From Candidatus Rhodobacter oscarellae (GTDB taxonomy: Bacteria > Pseudomonadota > Alphaproteobacteria > Rhodobacterales > Rhodobacteraceae), in the NCBI RefSeq assembly GCF_001078595.1, contig NZ_LFTY01000001.1, positions 27,588 through 91,587 on the forward strand: 64,000 bases of DNA. Reading direction: 5' to 3'. Below the pieces are notes generated by a model. It ran no database searches and had not been told where the DNA came from. It saw nothing but the letters and a program-made list of their open reading frames with translations. The position numbers were made by a program, and so were the translations under genes. This document shows, piece after piece, positions 34,645 to 43,711 of this stretch. Every line of letters starts with the position of its first letter. The stretch's first letter is position 1.

Positions 34645-35817
34645 ATGACCAATGTCGTTATCGCCTCAGCCGCACGCACCGCCGTGGGCAGCTTCGGTGG
34701 TTCCTTTGCAAACACGCCCGCGCATGACCTGGGCGCGACGGTGCTTGACGCGATCGTTAGCCGCGCCGGGATCGACAAGTCGGAAGTGTCCGAGACCATT
34801 CTTGGTCAGGTGCTGGCCGCCGGTCAGGGTCAAAACCCCGCGCGTCAGGCGCATGTGAACGCCGGGCTTCCCGTCGAAAGCGCCGCTTGGAGCATCAACC
34901 AGGTTTGCGGCTCGGGCCTGCGCGCCGTGGCGCTTGCCGCCCAGCATATCCAGCTGGGCGATGCGGATATCGTGGCCGCGGGCGGCCAAGAGAACATGTC
35001 GATGAGCCCCCATGTGGCGAACCTGCGCAACGGCCACAAGATGGGCGACATGAAGTACATCGACTCGATGATCAAGGACGGGCTTTGGGACGCGTTCAAC
35101 GGCTACCACATGGGCCAGACCGCCGAGAACGTGGCCGAGCAGTGGCAGATCAGCCGCGACGCGCAGGACGCGTTCGCGCTGGCCAGCCAAAACAAGGCGG
35201 AAGCCGCGCAAAAGGCCGGTAAGTTCGCCGACGAGATCGTCGCCCATGTGGTGCCGAACCGTAGGGGCGACATCACCGTGGACGCCGACGAGTACATCCG
35301 CCACGGCGCCACCATTGAGAACATGCAGAAACTGCGCCCGGCCTTCACCAAGGACGGCTCTGTCACCGCGGCCAACGCCTCTGGCATCAATGACGGCGCG
35401 GCCGCCGTGCTGCTGATGTCCGCTGACGCCGCCGAGGCCAAGGGCATCGAGCCGCTGGCCCGCATCGTCAGCTACGCAACTGCCGGGCTTGACCCATCGA
35501 TCATGGGCGTGGGCCCGATCCACGCCAGCCGCAAGGCCTTGGACAAGGCGGGCTGGTCCGTGGGCGATTTGGACCTCGTCGAGGCCAACGAAGCCTTCGC
35601 CGCTCAGGCCTGCGCTGTGAACAAGGATATGGGCTGGGACCCGGAGATCGTGAACGTCAACGGCGGCGCCATCGCCATCGGTCACCCGATCGGCGCCTCG
35701 GGTTGCCGTGTGCTGAACACGCTGTTGTTCGAGATGAAGCGGCGCGACGCCAAAAAGGGCCTCGCCACGCTTTGCATCGGCGGCGGCATGGGAGTGGCGC
35801 TCTGCGTCGAGCGCTAA
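34645..35817 (+). CDS. phaA: Acetyl-CoA acetyltransferase (beta-ketothiolase)
   Basis: Condenses two acetyl-CoA to acetoacetyl-CoA for polyhydroxybutyrate storage. 390 residues. The nucleophilic Cys is in [16 protein letters not shown] (about residue 88), His in [14 protein letters not shown] (about 348) and the second Cys in [15 protein letters not shown] start at ATG preceded by GAGGATGG, since [19 protein letters not shown] is the family N-terminus. Followed by phaB on the same strand, separated by 132 nt with its own ribosome site. Confidence 0.95.
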   Translation: MTNVVIASAARTAVGSFGGSFANTPAHDLGATVLDAIVSRAGIDKSEVSETILGQVLAAGQGQNPARQAHVNAGLPVESAAWSINQVCGSGLRAVALAAQHIQLGDADIVAAGGQENMSMSPHVANLRNGHKMGDMKYIDSMIKDGLWDAFNGYHMGQTAENVAEQWQISRDAQDAFALASQNKAEAAQKAGKFADEIVAHVVPNRRGDITVDADEYIRHGATIENMQKLRPAFTKDGSVTAANASGINDGAAAVLLMSADAAEAKGIEPLARIVSYATAGLDPSIMGVGPIHASRKALDKAGWSVGDLDLVEANEAFAAQACAVNKDMGWDPEIVNVNGGAIAIGHPIGASGCRVLNTLLFEMKRRDAKKGLATLCIGGGMGVALCVER

Positions 35818-35949
35818 GGGCGTTTGGGGCGAGGGGTCAGCCCTCGCCCATTTTCAATTGCGGAAGTTTTCTGCGCAATTTTATTGCGCCCCTCTCACCA
35901 CGTGCGTAACAGTATTACCAAATGATTCTGACTGTCTGGAGGAAAACTA

Positions 35950-36672
35950 ATGGCACGAGTTGCACTCGTCACCGGCGGCAGCCGCGGCATCGGCGAAGCT
36001 ATTTCCAAGGAACTTAAAGCCAAGGGCTATGAGGTCGCGGCCACCTACGCGGGCAACGACGAGAAGGCCGCGGCCTTCACCGCCGAGACCGGCATCAAGA
36101 CCTACAAGTGGAACGTGGCAGACTATGAGGCCTCTGCGGCTGGCATCGCCCAGGTCGAGGCCGATCTTGGCCCCATCGACATCGTGGTCGCCAACGCGGG
36201 CATCACCCGCGACGCGCCGTTTCACCGGATGACTCCGGAGCAATGGAAAGAGGTGATCGACACCAACCTCACCGGCGTGTTCAACACGGTGCATCCGGTC
36301 TGGCCCGGGATGCGCGAGCGCAAGTTCGGCCGTGTGGTGGTGATCAGCTCGATCAACGGCCAAAAAGGGCAGTTCGCCCAGGTGAACTATGCCGCCACCA
36401 AAGCCGGTGACCTGGGCATCGTGAAATCCCTCGCACAAGAGGGCGCCCGCGCGGGCATCACGGCCAACGCGATCTGCCCCGGCTACATCGCGACCGAAAT
36501 GGTCATGGCGGTGCCGGAGAAGGTGCGCGACTCGATCATCGCGCAAATCCCGACGGGCCGCCTTGGCGAGCCGGAAGAGATCGCGCGCTGCGTGGCGTTC
36601 TTGGTCTCGGACGATGCGGGTTTTGTGAACGGATCGACGATCTCTGCCAATGGCGGGCAGTTCTTCGTCTAA
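35950..36672 (+). CDS. phaB: Acetoacetyl-CoA reductase
   Basis: NADPH-dependent short-chain dehydrogenase that makes (R)-3-hydroxybutyryl-CoA, the monomer for PHB. 240 residues with TGGSRGIGEAI (cofactor loop), NAGITRDAPFHRM, catalytic Ser in VVISSINGQKGQFAQ, and YAATKAGDLG (Tyr/Lys pair). C-terminus NGSTISANGGQFFV. Ribosome site GGAGGAAAAC. A strong terminator follows, so phaA-phaB form one unit. The synthase phaC is not in the window. Confidence 0.96.
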   Translation: MARVALVTGGSRGIGEAISKELKAKGYEVAATYAGNDEKAAAFTAETGIKTYKWNVADYEASAAGIAQVEADLGPIDIVVANAGITRDAPFHRMTPEQWKEVIDTNLTGVFNTVHPVWPGMRERKFGRVVVISSINGQKGQFAQVNYAATKAGDLGIVKSLAQEGARAGITANAICPGYIATEMVMAVPEKVRDSIIAQIPTGRLGEPEEIARCVAFLVSDDAGFVNGSTISANGGQFFV

Positions 36673-36711
36673 GAGCCCTGCGGCTGGCAACAAAGCTGAA
36701 TTAGCGAGAAA

Positions 36712-36741
36712 GGGCCGCCTGACGAGGCGGCCCATTTTTTT
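36712..36741 (+). terminator. Intrinsic terminator of phaB
   Basis: GGGCCGCCT and AGGCGGCCC form a perfect 9-bp stem with a GACG loop, followed by ATTTTTTT. Confidence 0.88.
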
Positions 36742-36822
36742 GGCGGGCCGGGCGGCCCCATCCATTTCTATTGTTGGGACCGAATCACTAAGAATTGTTG
36801 AAGATTCTCGACCCCGCGCGCA

Positions 36823-36933
36823 TCAGCCGCGCTGAAACACCCAACGCAAAGCGTCGCGAAAGGCCTGGGCGCGGGCGGCATGCGCGGCCTTGTAGGCGGC
36901 GGCGTAGCGCGGGTCGATGATTGGCTCGTCCAT
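36823..36933 (-). CDS. Small 36-residue protein of unknown function
   Basis: Encodes MDEPIIDPRYAAAYKAAHAA then RAQAFRDALRWVFQRG, an Ala/Arg-rich amphipathic helix. The ATG has a strong ribosome site (AAAGGAG, 6-nt spacing) and codon use fits the host. It is divergent from the LysR gene and convergent with phaB. Not recognised; it could be a phasin-like or membrane-associated micro-protein, but nothing beyond the helix supports a role. Confidence 0.55.
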   Translation of the reverse strand: MDEPIIDPRYAAAYKAAHAARAQAFRDALRWVFQRG

Positions 36934-37041
36934 GGCAGGCTCCTTTGATCAGTGAATTTGAACTGTATCTTATATGCGCCTTTGCATTCCCTCTTACAAA
37001 CGAGACTTCTCATCCCTTCGGATAAGTATTACTTAACTGAA

Positions 37042-37977
37042 ATGGACCGCCTTCCGCCCCTTACAGCCCTGCGTGCCTTTGAGGCCGCGGGCCGGCATAT
37101 GAGCTTTGCCAAGGCCGCCGCAGAGCTGAATGTCACCCCAGCCGCCTTGTCCTTCCAGATCAAGTCCCTGGAGGAGCATCTGGAGCATCCCCTGTTTCGG
37201 CGCCTGAACCGCGCGGTGGAGTTGACCGAGGCGGGGCGGGCGCTGCTGCCCGGCGCCAGCGCGGGGTTCGAATCGCTGCACCTCGCGTGGCGGGCGGCGC
37301 GGCGCACGACCGAGACCAACGTGCTGAACATCACCGCGGGCCCAGCCTTTACGGCGAAATGGCTGGCGCCCCGCCTCTTTCACTTCGCGCAAGCCCACCC
37401 CGAGATCGAACTGCGCTTTTCCGCGTCTCTGCGCATCATGGATTTTGAGCGCGACGAGGTGGATGTGGCGATCCGATTCGGGGCCGGGCAGGATGAAGGG
37501 CTTTTCTCGACGCCAATATTCGACGAGTGGCTCACACCGATGATGGCCCCAAGCCTGGCGGCAAAGTATCAGGAGCCAGAGGACCTCTACCACGCCACGC
37601 TTCTGCATGCCCGCGACGTCACCGATATTTCGCGCCAGGCGGATTGGGCGGCGTGGTTTCGCGGCGCTGGCCTGGGCGCGGTCCCCAGCGGCGGGCCGCA
37701 GTTCAGCCAGCCAGACCACGCCGTAGACGCCGCAATCGCGGGTGGCGGCGTGGCGCTGGGTCGGGTCTCGCTAACCTATGGCGCGCTGGCAGAGGGGCAT
37801 CTTTTGGCCCCGTTCCCCTTGGCGCTTAAGACCGACAGCTATTACCGGTTCGTGTGCCCCAACGGCGCAGAGCAGCGCCCGCATGTTGCGGCATTCTTAG
37901 ACTGGGTTCTGGAAGAAGCCCGAGACGCCACCCGTTTCAACGAGGGGCGCCGGGTCGTTCATGTAAAGGACCTATAG
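37042..37977 (+). CDS. LysR-type regulator (GcvA-like)
   Basis: 311 residues. N-terminal winged helix LPPLTALRAFEAAGRHMSFAKAAAELNV then TPAALSFQIKSLEEHLEHPLFRRLNR, highly like GcvA-type regulators; C-terminal substrate-binding fold with VDVAIRFGAGQDEGLFSTPI and AAIAGGGVALGRVSL. The ATG (MDRLPPL) is chosen because upstream codons are AT-rich and not family-like. It lies divergent from the 36-residue gene, which is the classical position of a LysR target. The ligand is unknown. Confidence 0.9.
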   Translation: MDRLPPLTALRAFEAAGRHMSFAKAAAELNVTPAALSFQIKSLEEHLEHPLFRRLNRAVELTEAGRALLPGASAGFESLHLAWRAARRTTETNVLNITAGPAFTAKWLAPRLFHFAQAHPEIELRFSASLRIMDFERDEVDVAIRFGAGQDEGLFSTPIFDEWLTPMMAPSLAAKYQEPEDLYHATLLHARDVTDISRQADWAAWFRGAGLGAVPSGGPQFSQPDHAVDAAIAGGGVALGRVSLTYGALAEGHLLAPFPLALKTDSYYRFVCPNGAEQRPHVAAFLDWVLEEARDATRFNEGRRVVHVKDL

Positions 37978-37993
37978 GCCGACCGCGTTCTGT

Positions 37994-38161
37994 CTATGCC
38001 GCCTGCAGGCGCAGGATCTCTTCCTTGATCCGCAGCTTCTGCTTTTTGAGTTCCGTGATTTGGTATGCGTCGAAACTGGGACTGCGTTGCGCTTCTTCGA
38101 CCTCGGCTTTTAGGGTTGCGTGTTTCCTGCGAAGCTCTTCCAGATGCGAACTCAGGCTCAT
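37994..38161 (-). CDS. YdcH/DUF465 family small protein
   Basis: 55 residues: MSLSSHLEELRRKHATLKAE, VEEAQRSPSFDAYQITELKK, QKLRIKEEILRLQAA. The heptad pattern and the LK-Q-KL-IKEEI end are typical of the DUF465/YdcH coiled-coil hairpin, common in Rhodobacteraceae and of unknown function. Converges tail to tail with the LysR gene, 16 nt apart. Confidence 0.8.
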   Translation of the reverse strand: MSLSSHLEELRRKHATLKAEVEEAQRSPSFDAYQITELKKQKLRIKEEILRLQAA

Positions 38162-38270
38162 CAGCGTCTCCTATTTTGTTACCGTGCAACAATATCACCA
38201 CAAAATCTGGGATTTGTCATCTCATTGTTACGTTGAGATATGAATCATCCGTTAATTTAGACTTGGGGCT

Positions 38271-39035
38271 TCACCAGACGACCTTCAAGGGGGCCGCGCG
38301 GCGCAGCACGTCCTGCACCTCAGCGCAGTAACTTTCCCCGTCCGATACATGGCCCGCGCCCTCGTGCATCACCAGCGGGGCCAGGATCGCAAACGCCCCG
38401 AGCGCGCCCTTGCGGGCACGAAGGATCACCAACTCCGCGGCGCGCCCCGCGCGCGGCGCGATCGGCAGCACGCGAAGGTCCCCAAGCCGGGCATCGCAGG
38501 CCGCCAAAAGATCAGGCAACCGGTCGGCGCGCTGGATGAATGTCAGGTAGCCCCGCGGTTTCAACCGCCGCACCGCGGCATCCACCCACTCTGCTAAATC
38601 TGCGCCCTCGCCCAGCGCGGCCTCGCGCCCCGCATCCCTGGCGGCGGTGCCCCGCGCGCGCTCGAAATAGGGCGGGTTGGCGAGTACATGGTCAAAACTC
38701 TGCGCGCGCAGCGCCGCGGGCATAGCACGCAGGTCGCCATCAAGAACCTCAAATGGCAAAGAGTTCTCGCTCGCGTTGCGGCGCGCCAGGTCCGCGTAAT
38801 CCGGCTGCATCTCCAGCCCGGTCACCGCCGCCCCGGTCCGCGACGCAAGGCACAGGGACGCAACGCCCACGCCGCAGCCCAGCTCTAGCACGCGCTCCTC
38901 GGGACCGGCCTGCACCGCCGCCGCCAAAAGCACCGGGTCCACCCCCGCGCGGTACCCCCTGCGCGGCTGCCAGACCTGCAATCGCCCGCCCAGAAACGCG
39001 TCGCGCGTCAGCTCACCTTCCAAGATCGATGTCAT
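38271..39035 (-). CDS. TrmN6-like tRNA adenine N6-methyltransferase
   Basis: 254 residues, Rossmann-fold methyltransferase. Start QVWQPRRGYRAGVDPVLLAA, SAM motif VLELGCGVGVASLCLA, GLEMQPDYADLARRNA, and the catalytic NPPY (VLANPPYFERARG), which marks N6-adenine methyltransferases. Best match is the tRNA1(Val) A37 enzyme TrmN6/YfiC. Its first codons overlap the end of the DUF2007 gene by 23 nt, suggesting coupled translation. Substrate assignment is by family only. Confidence 0.85.
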   Translation of the reverse strand: MTSILEGELTRDAFLGGRLQVWQPRRGYRAGVDPVLLAAAVQAGPEERVLELGCGVGVASLCLASRTGAAVTGLEMQPDYADLARRNASENSLPFEVLDGDLRAMPAALRAQSFDHVLANPPYFERARGTAARDAGREAALGEGADLAEWVDAAVRRLKPRGYLTFIQRADRLPDLLAACDARLGDLRVLPIAPRAGRAAELVILRARKGALGAFAILAPLVMHEGAGHVSDGESYCAEVQDVLRRAAPLKVVW

Positions 39036-39228
39036 TGTCCCGCAGAACCGCCTCGGCCTGGAAGTGATAGCGGTCCGCCACCATCAGGCGGCGCGGCAAT
39101 ATGCCAATGCTGCCCTCCAGCACGCTCATATGGACGTCCATTTCGAAGACCTCTATATCTTCGCCGTCAAGGAGCGCCTTGGCGTAGGCGATCACAGTGG
39201 GGTCGGTGCTGCGTAGGAGCTCTTTCAT
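39013..39228 (-). CDS. DUF2007 family protein
   Basis: 71 residues: MKELLRSTDPTVIAYAKALL, DGEDIEVFEMDVHMSVLEGS, IGILPRRLMVADRYHFQAEA. The ferredoxin-like DUF2007 (putative signal-transducing) pattern, with the final VLRDNDI. Function unknown. Divergent from the polyprenyl synthase gene, with 26 nt between starts. Confidence 0.8.
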   Translation of the reverse strand: MKELLRSTDPTVIAYAKALLDGEDIEVFEMDVHMSVLEGSIGILPRRLMVADRYHFQAEAVLRDNDIDLGR

Positions 39229-39254
39229 AAGATTAGATTTAAGGGGAGCAGCGG

Positions 39255-40283
39255 GTGAATGTCGAGACCGCTGACGCGAGGGTGATGGCGCTGGACAACG
39301 CAAAGAGACCGCATGAGCGGCTGGCGGCGGCCCTGGCGGGCGATCTGGCCGAGGTGAACGCGCTGATCGCGACTCGCATGGCATCCGAGCACGCGCCGCG
39401 CATCCCCGAGGTCACCGCGCATCTGGTCGAGGCCGGCGGCAAGCGCCTGCGCCCCATGCTGACCTTGGCGAGCGCGCGCATGTGTGGCTATGGCGGGCCC
39501 TATCACGTGCATCTCGCCGCCACGGTAGAGTTCATCCACACCGCGACCTTGCTGCATGACGACGTGGTCGACGAAAGCGCCCAGCGCCGCGGGCGCCCCA
39601 CAGCGAACCTGCTTTGGGACAACAAGTCCAGCGTTCTGACCGGCGACTACCTCTTCGCGCGAGCCTTCCAGCTTATGGTCGAGACCGAGAACCTGCGCGT
39701 GCTGAACATCCTGTCGAATGCCGCGGCGACCATCGCCGAGGGCGAGGTGCTGCAATTGACCGCCGCCCAGGACCTGCGCACGGATGAAAGCGTCTATCTA
39801 CAGGTGGTGCGCGGCAAGACCGCCGCGCTGTTCTCGGCGGCAACCGAGGTGGGCGGCGTGATCGCCGGGCGCCCCGAGACCGAGATACGGGCGCTCTTTG
39901 ACTATGGCGACGCGCTTGGGATCGCCTTCCAGATCGTTGATGACCTGCTGGACTACGGTGGCGACGCCGCCGCGACCGGCAAGAATGTGGGCGACGACTT
40001 TCGCGAGCGCAAGCTGACCCTGCCGGTGATCAAAGCCGTGGCATTGGCAGACGATGAAGAGCGCGCCTTCTGGTCGCGCACCATCGAGAAGGGCAAGCAG
40101 GAGGACGGCGATCTAGAGCACGCCCTGGCGCTGCTGGCCAAGCACGGCGCGATGGAGGCCACGCGCGTGGACGCGATTGCCTGGGCAGAGAAGGCCAAAA
40201 CGGCGATCAAAACCCTGCCCTCGCACGACCTGCGGGACATGCTGCACGACCTGGCCGATTACGTAGTCGCTCGGATCAACTGA
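39255..40283 (+). CDS. ispB: Long-chain polyprenyl diphosphate synthase
   Basis: Makes the all-trans isoprenoid tail of ubiquinone by repeated addition of isopentenyl diphosphate. 342 residues. First Asp-rich motif LLHDDVVDESAQRRGRPTAN, second QIVDDLLDYGGDAAATGKN, plus GGKRLRPML and the allylic-binding VVRGKTAALFSAA. Product length (probably C50 as in Rhodobacter relatives) is inference, so the symbol follows the family. It overlaps the convergent ispE by 8 nt, joining two isoprenoid-pathway genes tail to tail. Confidence 0.9.
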   Translation: MNVETADARVMALDNAKRPHERLAAALAGDLAEVNALIATRMASEHAPRIPEVTAHLVEAGGKRLRPMLTLASARMCGYGGPYHVHLAATVEFIHTATLLHDDVVDESAQRRGRPTANLLWDNKSSVLTGDYLFARAFQLMVETENLRVLNILSNAAATIAEGEVLQLTAAQDLRTDESVYLQVVRGKTAALFSAATEVGGVIAGRPETEIRALFDYGDALGIAFQIVDDLLDYGGDAAATGKNVGDDFRERKLTLPVIKAVALADDEERAFWSRTIEKGKQEDGDLEHALALLAKHGAMEATRVDAIAWAEKAKTAIKTLPSHDLRDMLHDLADYVVARIN

Positions 40284-41205
40284 ACTTAGGCATAGCGGCC
40301 TTGAACTGGCTGCCCAGCGGACCGCCCGCGACCCACCATTCCGGGTGATCCACCGAAAGTTTGTTCGTTGCTTCCCGCGCGTCTTCCATGGAGGCAAAGA
40401 GCCCAAAGCAGGTCGCGCCCGACCCCGACATGCGCGACAGACCACAGCCTGGCTGTTCCGCCAGCGCCGTCAGCACATCCGCGATGGCAGGGGCGGTGGC
40501 AATTGCAGGCTCTTGAAGATCGTTGCGTTGTGACTGGAGCCATTCGATGCAAGAGGCCGCGTTCGCGAAGCTCGGGATTTCGTCCTGGAGCGGCGGGTTC
40601 TCACGCCCGGCGAGCCTTGAGAACACCTCGGCGGTGGATACGGGCAGACGTGGATTGACCAGCACCGCAGGGAGAGCGCCGAGGGACACGAACTCGATCT
40701 TCTCGCCGATCCCGCGCACCCGCGCAGAATGGGAGAGCATACACATTGGGATGTCCGCACCGAGAGCCAGTATGTCGTATGCAAATGGCCGCAGCTTCTC
40801 CTCTGGCCAGTGCACTGCGTCCTCGCCGTCAATCCAGCCATCGTTCATGCCGAGGATACCGCGGAACACAGCAGCGGCATCCGCGGACCCGCCCCCGATG
40901 CCCGAAGCTGCGGGTAGGTTCTTGGTCAGTGTAAGCGCATATCCGTCCACACCGGCCACCATCGCTGCCGCCTTCATGGCCAAGTTTTGCATATCGGACG
41001 GCACACCTTGCGCTTCAGGCCCCTCAACCGTCAGCGACAAAGTGTTTCCGCGATTAATGTCCAGGTGATCCCCGAATGGCGCAAAGCAGACCAGGCTATC
41101 GATCAAGTGGTAGCCATCCTCGCGCCGCCCGGTCACATGCAGGCAGAGATTGACCTTTGCGGGGGCGAAGACCTGCGCCCACCCACTGCCGCGCTCATGC
41201 GTCAT
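40276..41205 (-). CDS. ispE: 4-diphosphocytidyl-2-C-methyl-D-erythritol kinase
   Basis: ATP-dependent kinase of the non-mevalonate isoprenoid pathway. 309 residues of the GHMP superfamily: FAPAKVNLCLHVTGRREDGY near the N-terminus with the catalytic Lys, the ATP loop NLPAASGIGGGSADAAAVFR (catalytic Asp), and the C-terminal motif MSGSGATCFGLF. The start includes a short non-family leader (MTHERGSGW); a later start is not available in frame with a good ribosome site. Confidence 0.95.
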   Translation of the reverse strand: MTHERGSGWAQVFAPAKVNLCLHVTGRREDGYHLIDSLVCFAPFGDHLDINRGNTLSLTVEGPEAQGVPSDMQNLAMKAAAMVAGVDGYALTLTKNLPAASGIGGGSADAAAVFRGILGMNDGWIDGEDAVHWPEEKLRPFAYDILALGADIPMCMLSHSARVRGIGEKIEFVSLGALPAVLVNPRLPVSTAEVFSRLAGRENPPLQDEIPSFANAASCIEWLQSQRNDLQEPAIATAPAIADVLTALAEQPGCGLSRMSGSGATCFGLFASMEDAREATNKLSVDHPEWWVAGGPLGSQFKAAMPKFS

Positions 41206-41310
41206 ACTCGATCAGCCCGCCGGGAAATCGACGAGTATTCGCTGAATATTCACCGAATCGCCGAACAATAAAGGGCGGTAGGGAGGGGGTAACTCGGCGC
41301 GCAAACCCGG

Positions 41311-43032
41311 TTAACCATCCTGCGCCGCGAACGTGATAGGCTCTTCGCGCTCTTCTTCAAGCACGACATCCAGCCCGACCTCAAGCTTGCGGCGGATACG
41401 CTCTGCGTCCTTCTCTTCGGGCTCAAAGGATAGCGCGCGGCTCCACTGGAATTCGGCCTCTACACGCCGGCCAACGGCCCAATAGGCATCGCCCAGATGG
41501 TCGTTGATGATGGGGTCCACGGCCAAAAGTTCGGTCGCGCGCTCCAGGTTCACCACGGCGTCTTGGTACTGCCCCATCCGGAATTGCACCCAGCCAAGGC
41601 TGTCGACGATGTAGCCAGAGTTGGGCTGCGCCGCGACGGCCTCTTCGATCATCCCCAGCGCCTCTTCCAGGTTGATGCCCATCTCGACAAAGCTGTATCC
41701 GAGATAGTTCAGCACCTGCGGCTGGCCGGGGTTCAGCTCCAGCGCGAAGCGGAAGTCAGCCTCGGCCTGGTCCCAGCGCTTCTCGCGCTCATGGGTGATG
41801 CCGCGGGCGAAGAAGGCAAGCCACTGCATGCGTCCGGGCTCTGGGTAGAGCGCAATGGCGGCGTCATAGGCCTTTGTCGCCTCGTCATAGCGTTCCTCGC
41901 GGCGCAGGGCGTCGCCCAGCGTCATGTGAACCTCGGGGTTTTGCGGCTCCAGCTCGGTCAGCCCTTTGAGCACCTCGATCGCAGCGTCGGTCTTGCCCGA
42001 CTGGCGCAGCGCCTCGGCTCGGCCGATCTCGGCTGCGCTGAAGGAGGGGTGATCATGCGGGATCTTGTCATAGCTTTGGGTGGCCAGCGTGTGCTGGTTC
42101 AGGCTCTCCAGGATTGCCGCACCCAGCAGGATCGCGTCCACATGGTCGGGCCGCAGGATCTCGGCCAGGCGCGCGTAAAGCAGCGTATAGCTGTCATTGG
42201 CCTCGCCGTTCAGCGCGCCGGCCACGACCACAAACACCTCTGCGGCGCCGTCCTTTGCGTTGCGGACCGTGTCAAAAGCCAGGGTCTCTCCGGCCTCAAG
42301 CGCGCCCCGCACCTCTTGCAGCCCCGGGTCCAGATCGTCGCCAAAGGTGGCGTCAATCAGCTCGACCGCGTCGCCGTTCCGCTCAAGCTGGCTGAGGACC
42401 TGCGCAAAGGCGATCACGCCGCGGCGGCTGAGTTGCAGCGGGCCCGCGGCATCGCCGGAAAGGATCTCTTCGGCGCCCTCGAAATCCCCGACAACGGCAA
42501 GGGCCAGGGCCTTGTGGTAGAGCCCGAAGACCTCGACGCCCTGCGATTCCGCCATGGCGTTGAAACGCTCCAGCGCGCCGGTCATCCGGCCCGCGCCGAG
42601 CTCTGCCCAACCCGCCAACAGCCCATCGACCAGCGGACCAATCGTCATGCCAGCGTCGATGTCTTCCACGACGTTCTCGAACCGCTCGCGCTGGAACGCG
42701 TCCACCAGCAGGGCCATATGCGCGATCTGGCTAGATGCGCCGACCTGCAGCAGCCGCCGCGCCACGGCGGCGGCGCGGTCGCCATCGCCCAGGCTGATAT
42801 AGGCCAGGATGGCGTTCTCCATCAGGACCGGGTTGCGCGGGTCGGCGATAATGGCGCGCGCGAAGTAATCCGCCGCAATGCGGAAATCGCTGTTCGAACT
42901 GGCCTGCCGCGCAGCCAGGTAGGACCCCGCCACACCCTGCGCCTGTGCCGGTAGGATCGCCTGCGCGCCTAGGAATAAAGCGGTGGCGGCGGGTAAGATG
43001 TTTCGGATTGCCACGAATATTGCCTCTCTCAT
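41311..43032 (-). CDS. Secreted tetratricopeptide-repeat protein
   Basis: 573 residues with a leader (ILPAATALFLGAQAILPAQAQG) and many TPR helices along the whole length; clear repeats are PEVHMTLGDALRREERYDEA, PQVLNYLGYSFVEMGINLEE and GYIVDSLGWVQFRMGQYQDA. Such proteins are periplasmic or outer-membrane scaffolds in Rhodobacteraceae, sometimes near ispE. Function not specified. Composition matches the host. Confidence 0.85.
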   Translation of the reverse strand: MREAIFVAIRNILPAATALFLGAQAILPAQAQGVAGSYLAARQASSNSDFRIAADYFARAIIADPRNPVLMENAILAYISLGDGDRAAAVARRLLQVGASSQIAHMALLVDAFQRERFENVVEDIDAGMTIGPLVDGLLAGWAELGAGRMTGALERFNAMAESQGVEVFGLYHKALALAVVGDFEGAEEILSGDAAGPLQLSRRGVIAFAQVLSQLERNGDAVELIDATFGDDLDPGLQEVRGALEAGETLAFDTVRNAKDGAAEVFVVVAGALNGEANDSYTLLYARLAEILRPDHVDAILLGAAILESLNQHTLATQSYDKIPHDHPSFSAAEIGRAEALRQSGKTDAAIEVLKGLTELEPQNPEVHMTLGDALRREERYDEATKAYDAAIALYPEPGRMQWLAFFARGITHEREKRWDQAEADFRFALELNPGQPQVLNYLGYSFVEMGINLEEALGMIEEAVAAQPNSGYIVDSLGWVQFRMGQYQDAVVNLERATELLAVDPIINDHLGDAYWAVGRRVEAEFQWSRALSFEPEEKDAERIRRKLEVGLDVVLEEEREEPITFAAQDG

Positions 43033-43200
43033 CTTTGCCGCGAAGCCTAGCCCGCACGCCCGCGCGACGCAATGGAGCGATGACCCGGAACCGCGCTAGC
43101 CCGCGCGCTTGTGATCATAGCCCGAAACCGTGGCGTTTCTACCGCGCAGAGGCTAGCATGCAGGGATTAACGCATGTTGTAGGCTGTAGGGGTATTTCTG

Positions 43201-43686
43201 ATGTGGCGGATGGTTGCGGTCTTCTTGTTGGGCGGGGTGCTGGGCACGGGCTTTGGCGTGGCGCTTGGCTTTCTTGCCTTTCCCTACGTGTTCCCGCCCC
43301 CGGCGGCGATGGACCAGCTCACCGAGGCGGATGCCGAGACCCTGGTGGCCACAGGCACGTTTATCCACGCCAACCCCGCGGACCCGATCCATTTCGGCTC
43401 GGGCGGGGTCGAGGTCTACGAGAGCGTGGTCTTCCTGCAGAACGACTTTAAGGTCGGTCCGGGCCCCGATTTCCACGTCTATCTGGTGCCCAGCGCCGAG
43501 GTGCGGGCCTCTGGAGACGTCAAGGACATGATGTTCGTGGACCTGGGCAAGCTGCGCGCCTTCGAGGGCAGCCAGCGCTACGAGATCCCGGCCGGGGTGA
43601 ACCTCAAGGACTACCCCAGCGTGGTGATCTGGTGCCAGCAGTTTGGCGTGCTGATCTCTCCCGCGGATCTGGCGTTCGAAAGCTGA
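43201..43686 (+). CDS. DM13-domain protein with membrane anchor
   Basis: 161 residues. N-terminal helix MVAVFLLGGVLGTGFGVALG, then the DM13 beta fold (residues about 45-155): LVATGTFIHANPADPIHFGS, VFLQNDFKVGPGPDFHVYLV and VVIWCQQFGVLISPADL with a conserved Cys. DM13 domains are proposed electron-transfer or adhesion modules in animals and bacteria; the role here is open. The IS630-family element is inserted 25 nt beyond its stop codon. Confidence 0.82.
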   Translation: MWRMVAVFLLGGVLGTGFGVALGFLAFPYVFPPPAAMDQLTEADAETLVATGTFIHANPADPIHFGSGGVEVYESVVFLQNDFKVGPGPDFHVYLVPSAEVRASGDVKDMMFVDLGKLRAFEGSQRYEIPAGVNLKDYPSVVIWCQQFGVLISPADLAFES

Positions 43687-43711
43687 CGCCCTCGCGCCAG
43701 CCCCCCGCCTA

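Noticed and set aside
41497-42954. 485-residue plus-strand frame opposite the TPR gene
   Set aside because: The minus strand shows a signal peptide and regular TPR pattern; the opposite frame is a shadow.
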